Assembly (NCBI GenBank): GCA_023229765.1
Contig: JALNYO010000011.1
Location: 35,107 to 99,106 of the forward strand
Source: Syntrophales bacterium
GTDB taxonomy: Bacteria > Desulfobacterota > Syntrophia > Syntrophales > UBA5619
Length of the DNA stretch: 64,000 nt
Direction of reading: 5' to 3'
Positions 8,651 through 16,419 of the stretch are shown piece after piece. The position numbers and the translations under genes are program-made. Each line of letters starts with the position of its first letter. Within the stretch, counting starts at the first letter, position 1. The notes under the pieces are model-generated. The model saw only the letters and a program-made list of their open reading frames with translations, made no database searches and had not been told where the DNA came from.

Positions 8651-8653
8651 ATA
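8436..8653 (-). pseudogene. tnpA fragment (IS66 accessory protein)
   Basis: The C-terminal two thirds of the small IS66 TnpA-type protein, beginning at FYTIRRRLKEREAVTGGFLE. Unlike the copy at 12485 it keeps the natural tail (VERGFDPFTLRLVVETLNGG). The helix-turn-helix N-terminus is missing. Confidence 0.6.
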
Positions 8654-8686
8654 GACGCCTGCACGTCATTCAGAACAGGCGTCTAT
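8645..8686 (-). terminator. terminator of the pentapeptide-repeat gene
   Basis: ATAGACGCCTG (read on the minus strand) and CAGGCGTCTAT form an 11-bp perfect stem with a 13-base loop. On the minus strand it is followed by six T, 12 bp after the stop codon. Confidence 0.9.
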
Positions 8687-8697
8687 ATGGTTGGAAG

Positions 8698-11600
8698 CTA
8701 TATCGAAGGAGTTGAAGGTCTTCTCCGGCCGCTACGTATTCCCAAGGTCAGAAGGGCACAGACGAAAAGAAGCGCAAGTGCCACTGGGATAAATCCAACT
8801 TGGAGGCTGAGCCAGGCGATTCCGATTGCAGGTAAAAGCAATATCCTCACAGCTGCACTCAACACACTGTGCCGGGAAATAACGTCGGCGATCGGCGGCG
8901 ATACTCGGTAGTACCATTCGACAAAGGAACTGCCGGTAGATGAAACCAGTAGCACCCTGTCCCTGAAAGTTCTGAGGATGTTCACGAAGGGATGGAGGTA
9001 CGAGCCGTAAGCGGCGGTGGCAATGAAGCAACCGCTTTTCCCGCCGCTATCTGTTGTCGATACAACTCCCGGTCCTCCGGGATCCCTGATGATGCCAAAG
9101 GCGGGATTCTTGTCCCACTCGTCGTTGTCATAAAGGGTCAGGATGCCGTTTCCCAGCGCATCGACCTTGAAGTTTGGATATTCCTTGAGGGTACCGTCCG
9201 TGCCTACCTTGTACCATTTGGTATCGGCGGCAAAGGGTGCGGGAGGAATGATCACCACGTCGGTGCGGTTCGTGTTGTTGGCGATACTGACGGAAAAATC
9301 AAAGAGGCCGAGGGGAAGGCTGATGTTCGAAGGGGCAATGGTAACATCGGGTTTCAGGTTGCCGCCCTTGTCCATAGAGTATCCGGAATCGGTCAGGGGG
9401 CGTATCGTTTCCATGAGGTTGGCATCCGATGCGGCTATGATGACCGCGGCGCCCTGGCCGCCCTTGGAGCCTACGACACGCACGACATTCGTATTCATCG
9501 TGGCAAGAGTCTTGCTGTTCTGATCCTTTATTGCCCCGGCTGCCCCCCTTATGGCCGTGAGTGTGCCCTGTTGGGATAAAAGATCCTTGCCTGCGGCGAT
9601 GAGCGTGCTGAGTTTGGTATCGGCGAGGGGGATGTTACGTCCCTGCGCATCTTTCAGCCCCTGAGCGATAAGAGGATTCCCGAAGTCATCTTCATCCAGC
9701 GGTTTGGCAGGGGTGGTGAACGAAATAGGACCCACTGCATCCATGACCTCGTCTGTCGTGGAGACGTCGAGTACATAGTACTGGTAGTTTCCCTCGTAAT
9801 GGAGCACACCTTCGATCACCTTGACACTCAGGCCGGTGGTCTCTATGGCAAGAAGGGGCTTCTCGCCTTCGTAAAGAACGAAGTATCTTGTTTTCAGGAC
9901 TAAGGGTTGCGGGGACGTTGTGACGAGAGACTTCACCGCGGCAAAGGCGGACTTCACGGCGCCGGCGAAGAACTTTGCCGCAGAGGCCGTTTCCCCGGGC
10001 AGGGAGAGTTCCGGCGTGAGCGAATCAAATGCTATAGTGCCGGTGGACGAGGATGGCTTAACGCTCTTTAGGCATCTGCCGATAGAACCCCAAGTGCATG
10101 AGGATCCATCCACCCATGTTGCCCAAGTAACGTTTCCCCCTCTCAGGTCTATCCCGGTCACGTCTGCTCTAAGCAGATTTGCCCCGGTCAAATTCGCGTC
10201 CTTCAAGTTTGTCTTAGAGAGGTTTGCTCCCTGTAAGTTAGCATTGCTAAGGTTTGTTCCCTGCAGGTTTGTTCCCTGCAGGTTTGTTCCTTGCAGGTTT
10301 GCCCCTGCCAAGCTTGCTCCTTGCAGGTTCGCCCCTGATATGTTAGCCCCATGCAAGTCAGTCCCCCATAGATTTGCCCCACTAAGATTTACCCCTCCTA
10401 GGTTTGCCCCGCTCAGGTCTGCCCCACTGAGGTTCACTCCGGACATGTCTGCCAAGGGAAGATTTGCTCCAGCCAACTTAGTCCCTGCAAGGGATGAGCC
10501 CGGAAATAAGACCTCGCCGTAAGATGATAGCCCGGTCAAGTCTGCTCCAGTAAAGTCTGTAGTCCCCCAATAAGTTCGATCACTGGCAAGTTTTATACCG
10601 TTCAGATTTGCATTCCTCAAATCTGAATCATTCAACCCCAGATCAAGGGTTAGACCTGCAAAATTTACCCCACTCAGATTTGACTTCCAAAATCGCAAAA
10701 ATCCGACGATAGTAGCACCTGTCAGCCTTGCGCCTGATAGGTTCACTCCTTCATAGCCATTGGTGCCGTCCATTTCTAATACTGTCCCACTAAGGTCAGC
10801 GTTAGCTAGATTTATGCCATCTAGTTCTGCATGTTTCAGGTTTGCCTGAGACAGGTTTGCATAGGGCATATAGGCCCATTTCATGTTCGCACTCGTGAGA
10901 ATTGCTTTGCTCAGATTGGTGTAGCTCAAGTTTGCTTCTTGTAAGTTTGAGGCGTCCAGGTTCGCTCCGGGTAGGTATGCCTGGGTTAGATTGGCCTTGT
11001 ACATTGACGCTCTTTGTAGGTTTGTGTTAGCCAGGAATGCCTCGTGGAGATCTGCCCCGTTTAGAATGGCCCCGCCCAAGTCTGCCTGCGTCAGGTCAGC
11101 GGCATATAGGTTAGCCCCCTCGAGGCTTGCGGATATAAGTTTTGCCCCCTTCAGGTTTGCCCGGGAAAGGATCGTCCCGGCCAAGTCTGCCCCGCTCAGG
11201 TCCGCCCCGGCCAGATTTGCCCCGGCCAGGTTTGCTCCAGCCAGGTGGCCGTTCGGACATTGATTCGTGCTCAGGAGCCTGTCCACGTCCGCCTGCCTAA
11301 ACACCCCGGTACATGCTCCGATGGACCCGTTGCCGCAAATCACTCCGTCGGTCCACATGGCGCCGGCCAGTTGAGCATTGTCAAGGACTGCTCCCGTTAG
11401 ATTTGCTGCAGTCAGGTTCGCCGCATACAGGTAAGCACCGCTCAGATTGGCGCCACTGGCATCTGCCCCGCTCAGATTCGCCCATCTGAGGTCCGCCTCT
11501 CTTAGATCGGCGCCTCTCAGGTCGGCACTGCCCAACTTAGTTCCGAACAGTTTTGCGCCCCTGAGCCCTGTCTTGTTCAGGTTTGCGCGACTCAGGTCGG

Positions 11601-12042
11601 CATTGGAAAGGTCTGCTGCGCCTAAGTTGACCCCGGCCAGGTTCAGATCAGGCAGATTTATCCCGGATAGGTTTACCCCTGTCAGCTTTACCTGGAACAG
11701 TTTTGCCCCGTTCAATTTCGCTCCGCTCAGGTTGGCTGAGGTCAGGTTTGTGTTGGTAAGGTTGGCATTCGTCAGGTTCGCTCCGCTCAGGTTGGCGCCA
11801 CTCAGGTTAGCCCCGCTAAAGTCCGCCGCTGCAAACGCTCCCCCGCTTAGATTAGCCCCACTCAGGTCGCAGGGTGTGTCAAGATAACCCACACTGCATT
11901 CCCCTTTATCGTTCAGGTAGTCCAGATCATCCTGCACATACGCACGCGCCTCTCCAGGTACCAATCCAGAAAAAATAACCAAGACGCACAATACAAACAG
12001 CACTAAACCTCCCGACGTTCCCCGGCTAAACTCTCTTTGCAT
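8698..12042 (-). CDS. giant secreted pentapeptide-repeat protein with CFI-box C-terminal anchor
   Basis: 1114 aa from ATG 12042; the ATG two codons earlier is too close to the AAGGAG ribosome site. A signal peptide (LVLFVLCVLVIFSGLVPG, cleavage after ARA) is followed by about 570 residues of A(D/N)LSG-type pentapeptides. These should fold as a right-handed quadrilateral beta-helix, interrupted near residue 250 by VICGNGSIGACTGVF and again near 640. Then comes a non-repeat region of about 300 residues. The tail contains CFIATAAYGS, a hydrophobic segment and a basic end (RSGRRRP): the CFI-box-CTERM arrangement, a presumed sorting/anchoring signal. It is probably displayed outside the inner membrane. 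The gene sits alone between two IS66 derivatives inside the tRNA-Ser island. Function unknown; DNA mimicry, as in Qnr, is unlikely for an exported protein. Confidence 0.85.
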   Translation of the reverse strand: MQREFSRGTSGGLVLFVLCVLVIFSGLVPGEARAYVQDDLDYLNDKGECSVGYLDTPCDLSGANLSGGAFAAADFSGANLSGANLSGANLTNANLTNTNLTSANLSGAKLNGAKLFQVKLTGVNLSGINLPDLNLAGVNLGAADLSNADLSRANLNKTGLRGAKLFGTKLGSADLRGADLREADLRWANLSGADASGANLSGAYLYAANLTAANLTGAVLDNAQLAGAMWTDGVICGNGSIGACTGVFRQADVDRLLSTNQCPNGHLAGANLAGANLAGADLSGADLAGTILSRANLKGAKLISASLEGANLYAADLTQADLGGAILNGADLHEAFLANTNLQRASMYKANLTQAYLPGANLDASNLQEANLSYTNLSKAILTSANMKWAYMPYANLSQANLKHAELDGINLANADLSGTVLEMDGTNGYEGVNLSGARLTGATIVGFLRFWKSNLSGVNFAGLTLDLGLNDSDLRNANLNGIKLASDRTYWGTTDFTGADLTGLSSYGEVLFPGSSLAGTKLAGANLPLADMSGVNLSGADLSGANLGGVNLSGANLWGTDLHGANISGANLQGASLAGANLQGTNLQGTNLQGTNLSNANLQGANLSKTNLKDANLTGANLLRADVTGIDLRGGNVTWATWVDGSSCTWGSIGRCLKSVKPSSSTGTIAFDSLTPELSLPGETASAAKFFAGAVKSAFAAVKSLVTTSPQPLVLKTRYFVLYEGEKPLLAIETTGLSVKVIEGVLHYEGNYQYYVLDVSTTDEVMDAVGPISFTTPAKPLDEDDFGNPLIAQGLKDAQGRNIPLADTKLSTLIAAGKDLLSQQGTLTAIRGAAGAIKDQNSKTLATMNTNVVRVVGSKGGQGAAVIIAASDANLMETIRPLTDSGYSMDKGGNLKPDVTIAPSNISLPLGLFDFSVSIANNTNRTDVVIIPPAPFAADTKWYKVGTDGTLKEYPNFKVDALGNGILTLYDNDEWDKNPAFGIIRDPGGPGVVSTTDSGGKSGCFIATAAYGSYLHPFVNILRTFRDRVLLVSSTGSSFVEWYYRVSPPIADVISRHSVLSAAVRILLLPAIGIAWLSLQVGFIPVALALLFVCALLTLGIRSGRRRPSTPSI

Positions 12043-12251
12043 CTCCATGTCTCCTTCTGTCTGTAAAACCTGTTTTGGCCTAATACCGTAACCGTCCGAT
12101 GAACCCGCCTTGCGAAGTGTTTGCAGTCGCGGTAGAAGACGGCCGCCAGCGATAGACAACTCCAGTGACGGCATGATCTTTGACAGCCTGTATAGGGGAA
12201 ATGGTTTTAAAAAGCAAGGTGCAGTGAGGCGAGGAACGCTATAGGCGCATC

Positions 12252-12419
12252 TCAGGCATTTTCCGTAAGCAGCAGGCCGCGCTTATCCTTGGAGAGCGGT
12301 TTCCAGACATCGGGCAGCAACTCCCGCAGACGACTGACCGGATGGCTCATAATCCTCCGCAGCATGTCGCAGACGCCACGGTACAGATAGATGCGGGTGG
12401 CCGCCGTCAGGCCGAACAT
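12252..12419 (-). pseudogene. tnpB'-'tnpC in-frame fusion remnant (IS66), copy 2
   Basis: The same 55-codon fusion as at 8281-8448, with the same deletion junction. It starts MFGLTAATRIYLYRGVCDML and ends KDKRGLLLTENA. Confidence 0.6.
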
Positions 12420-12484
12420 CGCAAGCCACCGTTCAACGTTTCAACGACCAGGCGCAAGGTGAAAGGATCGAAGCCCCGTTCAAC

Positions 12485-12730
12485 CTAAACGTAGAGGTTA
12501 TTGCCAAAGCGGAGATGGATGCCGGAGGACGCGGGGGGCACAAGCCTGGCTGTCTTCAATTCCAGGAAGCCGCCGGTTACGGCCTCCCGCTCTTTGAGCC
12601 TACGCCTTATGGTATAAAAAGATGTTGTCGGAATCTGGTTCTCCCGGCAATAGGCGGCGATGGTCATCCCGCTTGTCCGCTGGCCCTCGATGATCTCCCG
12701 CCACTGGGCGTGCCGTTCTTCTTTTGTCAT
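12485..12730 (-). CDS. tnpA: IS66 TnpA-type accessory protein (shortened)
   Basis: 81 aa from the ATG at 12730 (MTKEERHAQWREIIEGQRTS), with a helix-turn-helix-like stretch GMTIAAYCRENQIPTTSFYT that would bind the element ends. The frame stops at TAG where the other copy reads GAG and continues, so the tail is lost by a point mutation. The in-frame extension to 12871 is only repeat sequence. Probably non-functional because tnpB and tnpC are gone. Confidence 0.6.
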   Translation of the reverse strand: MTKEERHAQWREIIEGQRTSGMTIAAYCRENQIPTTSFYTIRRRLKEREAVTGGFLELKTARLVPPASSGIHLRFGNNLYV

Positions 12731-12791
12731 ATCTCTCTCCCGGTCTTGAATTTTATCGCTATCGGGAGGCACAACCCAAATCAGATTGTAT

Positions 12792-12965
12792 GAGGTAATT
12801 GCAAAACTCCCAATTCTGTCATTCCGGCGACGCTTCTGGGCGGGAAAGCGAAGCTTAATGTTCATAATCAAGCTTGTAACTGCCTAAAATTATGGATGCC
12901 TGATAAAAGTATTGTGTACATTAAGCTCCGCTTTCGGGCATGACAAAACGTTTTACAATTGCCTC
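12792..12965. repeat. MITE family A, divergent copy
   Basis: 174 bp with ends GAGGTAATTGCAAAACTCC and ...TTACAATTGCCTC. Internally it has degenerate forms of the family's two hairpins and the AATGTTCATAAT segment. No target duplication is visible (GTAT left, TCTT right), unlike the other eight copies, so it is old or rearranged. Confidence 0.8.
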
Positions 12966-13153
12966 TCTTTCTTTTGAGGTTTCACGGTTCGTACTTTGAC
13001 TTCAGAAAGGGGCGCGATTCTTTTTGGCAGAAATGCGTCCTCCCTGTTTTTGGGGCTTTTCATTTTCTTTGGGGGCCTTTTGTCGGGCAATCGGCCCCCA
13101 AAACTGCCGGATTTCGATAGACTTTATGGTACGCCTTTGGACAAACGACAAGA

Positions 13154-13181
13154 AAAAACCCGCTATTTCTAACGGGTTTTT
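13154..13181 (-). terminator. terminator of the serS / tRNA-Ser(UGA) transcript (bidirectional)
   Basis: AAAAACCCG (13154-13162) pairs with CGGGTTTTT (13173-13181) around a 10-base loop, with T-runs on either strand. It lies 32 bp beyond the tRNA 3' end. Confidence 0.85.
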
Positions 13182-13212
13182 ATCTTTCTTTGGACTTCCT
13201 TGGATTATGTAC

Positions 13213-13298
13213 TGGCGGAGGGAGCAGGATTCGAACCCGCGAACCTTTCGGTCAACGGTTTTCAAGACCGCCGCCATAGACCACTCGGCCATCCCTCC
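13213..13298 (-). tRNA. tRNA-Ser (anticodon UGA)
   Basis: 86 nt on the minus strand, starting GGAGGGATGGCCGAGTGGTC. Acceptor stem GGAGGGA/TCCCTCC, anticodon loop CTTGAAA, short class-II variable arm (GACCGAAAGGTTC), T-arm GGTTCGAATCC, encoded CCA. It lies 21 bp after serS on the same strand, so the tRNA and its synthetase are probably cotranscribed. Its 3' end is the presumed integration site of the 6.66-13.2 kb island. Confidence 0.97.
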
Positions 13299-13319
13299 AT
13301 GTATTTCTTATCTTTAAAA

Positions 13320-14597
13320 CTATTTGTTCTTTATAACGCCAACCCCGCCCATATATGCCCTGAGGGCCTCCGGGATTAGCACACTGCCGTCGGCCTGCTG
13401 GTAATTCTCCAGGATGGCCACAACGGTTCTGCCCACGGCCAGTCCGGAACCATTCAAGGTGTGGAGCAACTCCGCCTTGCCGGTTTCTGCCCGCCGGAAG
13501 CGGATTGAGGCCCGGCGCGCCTGAAAATCCTCGAAATTGCTGCAAGAGGATATTTCCCGGTAGGATTCCTGCCCGGGAAGCCACGCCTCTATATCATAGG
13601 TCTTGGCGGCTGAAAAGCCCAAATCGCCGGTGCAAAGATTGATCACCCGGTAGGGGATATTCAGCCTTTTTAATACCTCTTCGGCGTTTAATGTCAGTTT
13701 TTCCAGCTCATTGTACGAATCTTCCGGTTTCGAGAACTTCACCAGTTCGACCTTGTTGAACTGGTGCTGACGGATCAGCCCCCGCGTATCCTTGCCGTAA
13801 GAGCCGGCCTCCGCGCGGAAGCAGGGCGTATAGGCCACATAACAAATCGGGAGCGCCGCCTCTTCAAGAATTTCCCCCCGGTGGATATTGGTGACGGGAA
13901 CCTCCGCCGTCGGGATCAGAAAATAGTCAAGCCCTTCCAGCTTGAAGAGGTCTTCCTCAAACTTGGGGAGCTGTCCAGTGGCCGTCATGCTTTCCCGATT
14001 GACGATAAACGGGGGGAGCATCTCGGTGTAACCGTGCTCTTGCGTGTGGAGATCGAGCATGAAGTTGATTAGCGCCCGCTCCAGCCTTGCCCCCAACCCC
14101 CGGTACAGGGTAAAGCGCGCCCCGGTAAGCTTCGCCCCCATGGCAAAATCGAGTATTTTGAGGTTTTCCCCGATTTCCCAGTGTGGAAGAGGCGCGAAAG
14201 AAAATTGCGGTTTCTCGCCCCAGAAGCGAACGACCGGGTTGTCATTGGAGTCCTTCCCGCAAACAACCGATTCGTGGGGGATATTCGGAATCGTCATGAC
14301 AATGCGGTCGAGATCCTCGTCCGTTTTTTTGAGGTCGTCATCAAGGAGCTTGATCCGCGCCGAAACATCCCCCATCCGGGCAATTATTTCTGTCGCGTCC
14401 TCGCCATTTTTCTTCTTTTCGCCAACCTGCCGGGAAACGGCATTGCGCTCGCCGCGCAACTGCTCTACCTCTTGCAGCAGTTCCCGCCGGTGGGCATCCA
14501 GGAAGGAGAACCGCTCAAAGTTCATCCCCTGTCCCCGCTCGCGCATCTTTGCGGCAACAAACTCCATATTTTGTCTGAGGTATTTTATGTCCAGCAT
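13320..14597 (-). CDS. serS: seryl-tRNA synthetase
   Basis: 425 aa from the ATG at 14597 (MLDIKYLRQNMEFVAAKMRE), the normal family start; the in-frame extension to 14822 is repeat DNA. It charges tRNA-Ser (and pre-selenocysteine tRNA where present) with serine. The N-terminal coiled-coil arm is about residues 30-100. Class-II motif 2 is FRAEAGSYGKDTRGLIRQHQ and motif 3 is NGSGLAVGRTVVAILENYQ. It is followed by the tRNA-Ser(UGA) gene and a terminator. A GGGAAGGG-like ribosome site precedes the start. Confidence 0.97.
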   Translation of the reverse strand: MLDIKYLRQNMEFVAAKMRERGQGMNFERFSFLDAHRRELLQEVEQLRGERNAVSRQVGEKKKNGEDATEIIARMGDVSARIKLLDDDLKKTDEDLDRIVMTIPNIPHESVVCGKDSNDNPVVRFWGEKPQFSFAPLPHWEIGENLKILDFAMGAKLTGARFTLYRGLGARLERALINFMLDLHTQEHGYTEMLPPFIVNRESMTATGQLPKFEEDLFKLEGLDYFLIPTAEVPVTNIHRGEILEEAALPICYVAYTPCFRAEAGSYGKDTRGLIRQHQFNKVELVKFSKPEDSYNELEKLTLNAEEVLKRLNIPYRVINLCTGDLGFSAAKTYDIEAWLPGQESYREISSCSNFEDFQARRASIRFRRAETGKAELLHTLNGSGLAVGRTVVAILENYQQADGSVLIPEALRAYMGGVGVIKNK

Positions 14598-14797
14598 GCC
14601 CCCACCCTTCCCTTTGCAAGAGGAGGTTCTCCTATCACCTTGAACAGTTGAAGTCAATCGTTTAATAGCCGCTCCGGCAGTGATGGGGATAGATTCTATG
14701 ATTGGGAGGCTTTTTTTTTGCGAACAGTTCTGGAAAAATATGGAGGATTGTATTAAAGGAGGCACGATGGTGAAAACAAATATCTCCACTTGCATAT

Positions 14798-14880
14798 AAA
14801 CCCCCATGCCCGTGGGGCACAACGAAGCATGAAAATCCCCCCCATCCCCCCTTTGGTAAAGGGGGGATGGGGGGATTTGA
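14798..14880. repeat. two-hairpin G/C repeat (family C)
   Basis: Begins AAACCCCCATGCCCG, continues CACAACGAAGCATGAAAATC, and ends with a C-run/G-run hairpin (CCCCCCTTTGG...AAAGGGGGG). Related copies are at 23978, 42901 and 55746, with fragments at 34984, 50607 and 55957. It lies between the divergent serS and rnhA genes. Chance reading frames in it are not genes. Confidence 0.85.
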
Positions 14881-14922
14881 ATACAAAGTCGTGTGGGTTG
14901 GATAAGTTTCAGGTAATGCCGG

Positions 14923-15699
14923 ATGGGAAGTAAAAAGAAATACTATGCCGTTGTTCGTGGTTTTTGCCCCGGCATTTATAACTCATGGTATGGCCCCGGC
15001 GGGGCAGAGGAACAGGTAAGGGGATATGCAAACGCCCTTTTCCAGGGATTCGGCAGCCGGGAAGAGGCGGAAGTATGGCAAAAAAAGGGGACGCCGGCCA
15101 GGCGAACTGAAGCAGCTATTGCCACAAAACCTGTCATGACAGGTAAAGGCAGGCGAACTGAAACGGCGGATACGAACACTGCGCCTGAAATTGTTGCACC
15201 TGTTAAGGCGCCAGCGCAAAAAATCATCATTTACACCGACGGCGGGTGCAAGCGGAATCCGGGACCGGGCGGATACGGGGCGGTGGTGATGGACGGGAGC
15301 AGCCGCAGGGAGCTGACGCAGGGATTTCGGCTGACGACGAACAACCGCATGGAGCTTATGGCCTGCATCGCCGCGTTGCAATCACTGACCGATTCAGCCG
15401 CCGTTGTTCTCCACAGCGATTCTCAGTATGTGGTAAACGGGATCGAAAAGGGTTGGGCAAAAAAGTGGCGGGCAAAAGGCTGGATGCGCACAAAAGAGGA
15501 GGCGGCTGTCAACGCCGATCTCTGGGCGGCGCTACTGGAGCTCTGCGATCGCCATCGGGTGCAGTTTGTCTGGGTGCGCGGCCATGCCGGAACAAGGGAA
15601 AATGAGCGTTGCGACAGGTTGGCGACTCAAGCCGCCCTGGGCCGGGACCTGCTTGAAGACACAGGTTATCTCTGCCAGGGGCAACGGCCTGCGGAGTAA
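14923..15699 (+). CDS. rnhA: ribonuclease HI with N-terminal hybrid-binding domain
   Basis: 258 aa. Residues about 5-50 form the caulimovirus-VI-like RNA/DNA hybrid-binding domain (KKYYAVVRGFCPGIYNSWYG). A basic Ala/Thr-rich linker leads to the RNase H fold from about residue 105. Catalytic acids are visible in IYTDGGCKRNPGPGGYG (Asp), NNRMELMACIAAL (Glu), LHSDSQYVVNGI (Asp) and ENERCDRLA (Asp). It cleaves RNA in RNA/DNA hybrids, e.g. R-loops and lagging-strand primers. The two-domain layout is more usual in eukaryotic RNase H1 and some anaerobic bacteria than in the 155-aa E. coli type. The ribosome site is weak (CAGG). Confidence 0.93.
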   Translation: MGSKKKYYAVVRGFCPGIYNSWYGPGGAEEQVRGYANALFQGFGSREEAEVWQKKGTPARRTEAAIATKPVMTGKGRRTETADTNTAPEIVAPVKAPAQKIIIYTDGGCKRNPGPGGYGAVVMDGSSRRELTQGFRLTTNNRMELMACIAALQSLTDSAAVVLHSDSQYVVNGIEKGWAKKWRAKGWMRTKEEAAVNADLWAALLELCDRHRVQFVWVRGHAGTRENERCDRLATQAALGRDLLEDTGYLCQGQRPAE

Positions 15700-15794
15700 C
15701 TGTCAGCCGCATGCAATTGCCAGGTTCATCTGTCCCGGCACGGACGGAAACCATTTTTTGTTGCGGCAAGAGGACCTTTGAATTTCTCTACAAA

Positions 15795-15926
15795 TGTTCT
15801 TTATTGTCATTCCCGTGAAGACGGGAAAGCGAAGCTTAATGTTCATAATCCAGTATTTTCAAGGTCTTCTGGATTCCCGCCTGCGCGGGAATGACAGCGT
15901 GGGGGGCATTTTTCAAAGTCTCGCAA
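15795..15926. repeat. palindromic intergenic repeat (family D-like)
   Basis: Contains CATTCCCGTGAAGACGGGAA and, near the other end, a hairpin of the form ATTCCCGCC-TGCGCGGGAAT, with an AATGTTCATAATCCAG segment between. Relatives are at 33337-33645 and 59695-59815. No gene in this 270-bp interval. Confidence 0.65.
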
Positions 15927-15969
15927 GGTTTAATGTAATTTTTTCCAATAAAAAAACTGGAGGTTAAAA

Positions 15970-16419
15970 ATGGAACGTTCTTTAGTTTTGGTAAAACCGG
16001 ATGGCGTGCAGCGCGGTCTTACAGGCGAGGTCATCAGCCGCCTGGAAAGACGCGGGCTGCTTCTTGTGGGCGCAAAGTTCATGCAGGTAAGCCGGGAACT
16101 TGCCGAGGAGCATTATGCCATTCACAGGGGAAAGCCCTTTTATGAGGGACTGATCGCCTATATAACTGCCTCGCCGGTGCTGGCGATGGTCTGGGAAGGG
16201 CCGAACGCGATTGCGGCAATCCGGCAGACGATGGGGGCCACCCGTCCTCTGGAGGCGGCGCCGGGGACGATCCGCCATGACTTTGCGCTGGAGGTCGGCC
16301 GCAATCTTACCCACGCCTCCGACAGCCCGGAAAACGGCGCAACGGAGGCGGCTTTGTGGTTTAAACAAGACGAACTTGTTTCCTGGCGCCGCGCCGTGGA
16401 TCCATGGATATTTGAATGA
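15970..16419 (+). CDS. ndk: nucleoside diphosphate kinase
   Basis: 149 aa. It moves the gamma phosphate from ATP to NDPs through a phospho-histidine. The start MERSLVLVKPDGVQRGLTGE is typical. The active His is residue 115 in RNLTHASDSPENG, where most family members read NxxHGSD; Ala for Gly at that spot is a small departure. It has a good ribosome site (CTGGAGG). Its stop overlaps the start of the lytic transglycosylase by 4 bp (ATGA), so the two are translationally coupled. Confidence 0.97.
   Translation: MERSLVLVKPDGVQRGLTGEVISRLERRGLLLVGAKFMQVSRELAEEHYAIHRGKPFYEGLIAYITASPVLAMVWEGPNAIAAIRQTMGATRPLEAAPGTIRHDFALEVGRNLTHASDSPENGATEAALWFKQDELVSWRRAVDPWIFE

Larger units (their letters stand above)
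12093..12735 (-). mobile_element. IS66 deletion derivative, copy 2
   Basis: The same element as 8122-8650, but with the tnpA 5' end still present (start at 12730). It holds tnpA and the tnpB'-'tnpC fusion only, so it is a short non-autonomous derivative. Clear terminal inverted repeats were not identified. The two copies are direct repeats flanking the pentapeptide gene, so recombination between them could delete it. Confidence 0.65.

Noticed and set aside
9920..11887. Several plus-strand frames of 90-200 codons rich in RFAP repeats
   Set aside because: They are antisense shadows of the pentapeptide repeats; their periodicity comes from the real minus-strand repeats.
14598..14886. In-frame upstream extension of serS and an overlapping minus-strand frame
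   Set aside because: The stretch consists of repeat family C and spacer DNA; the conserved SerRS start is at 14597.
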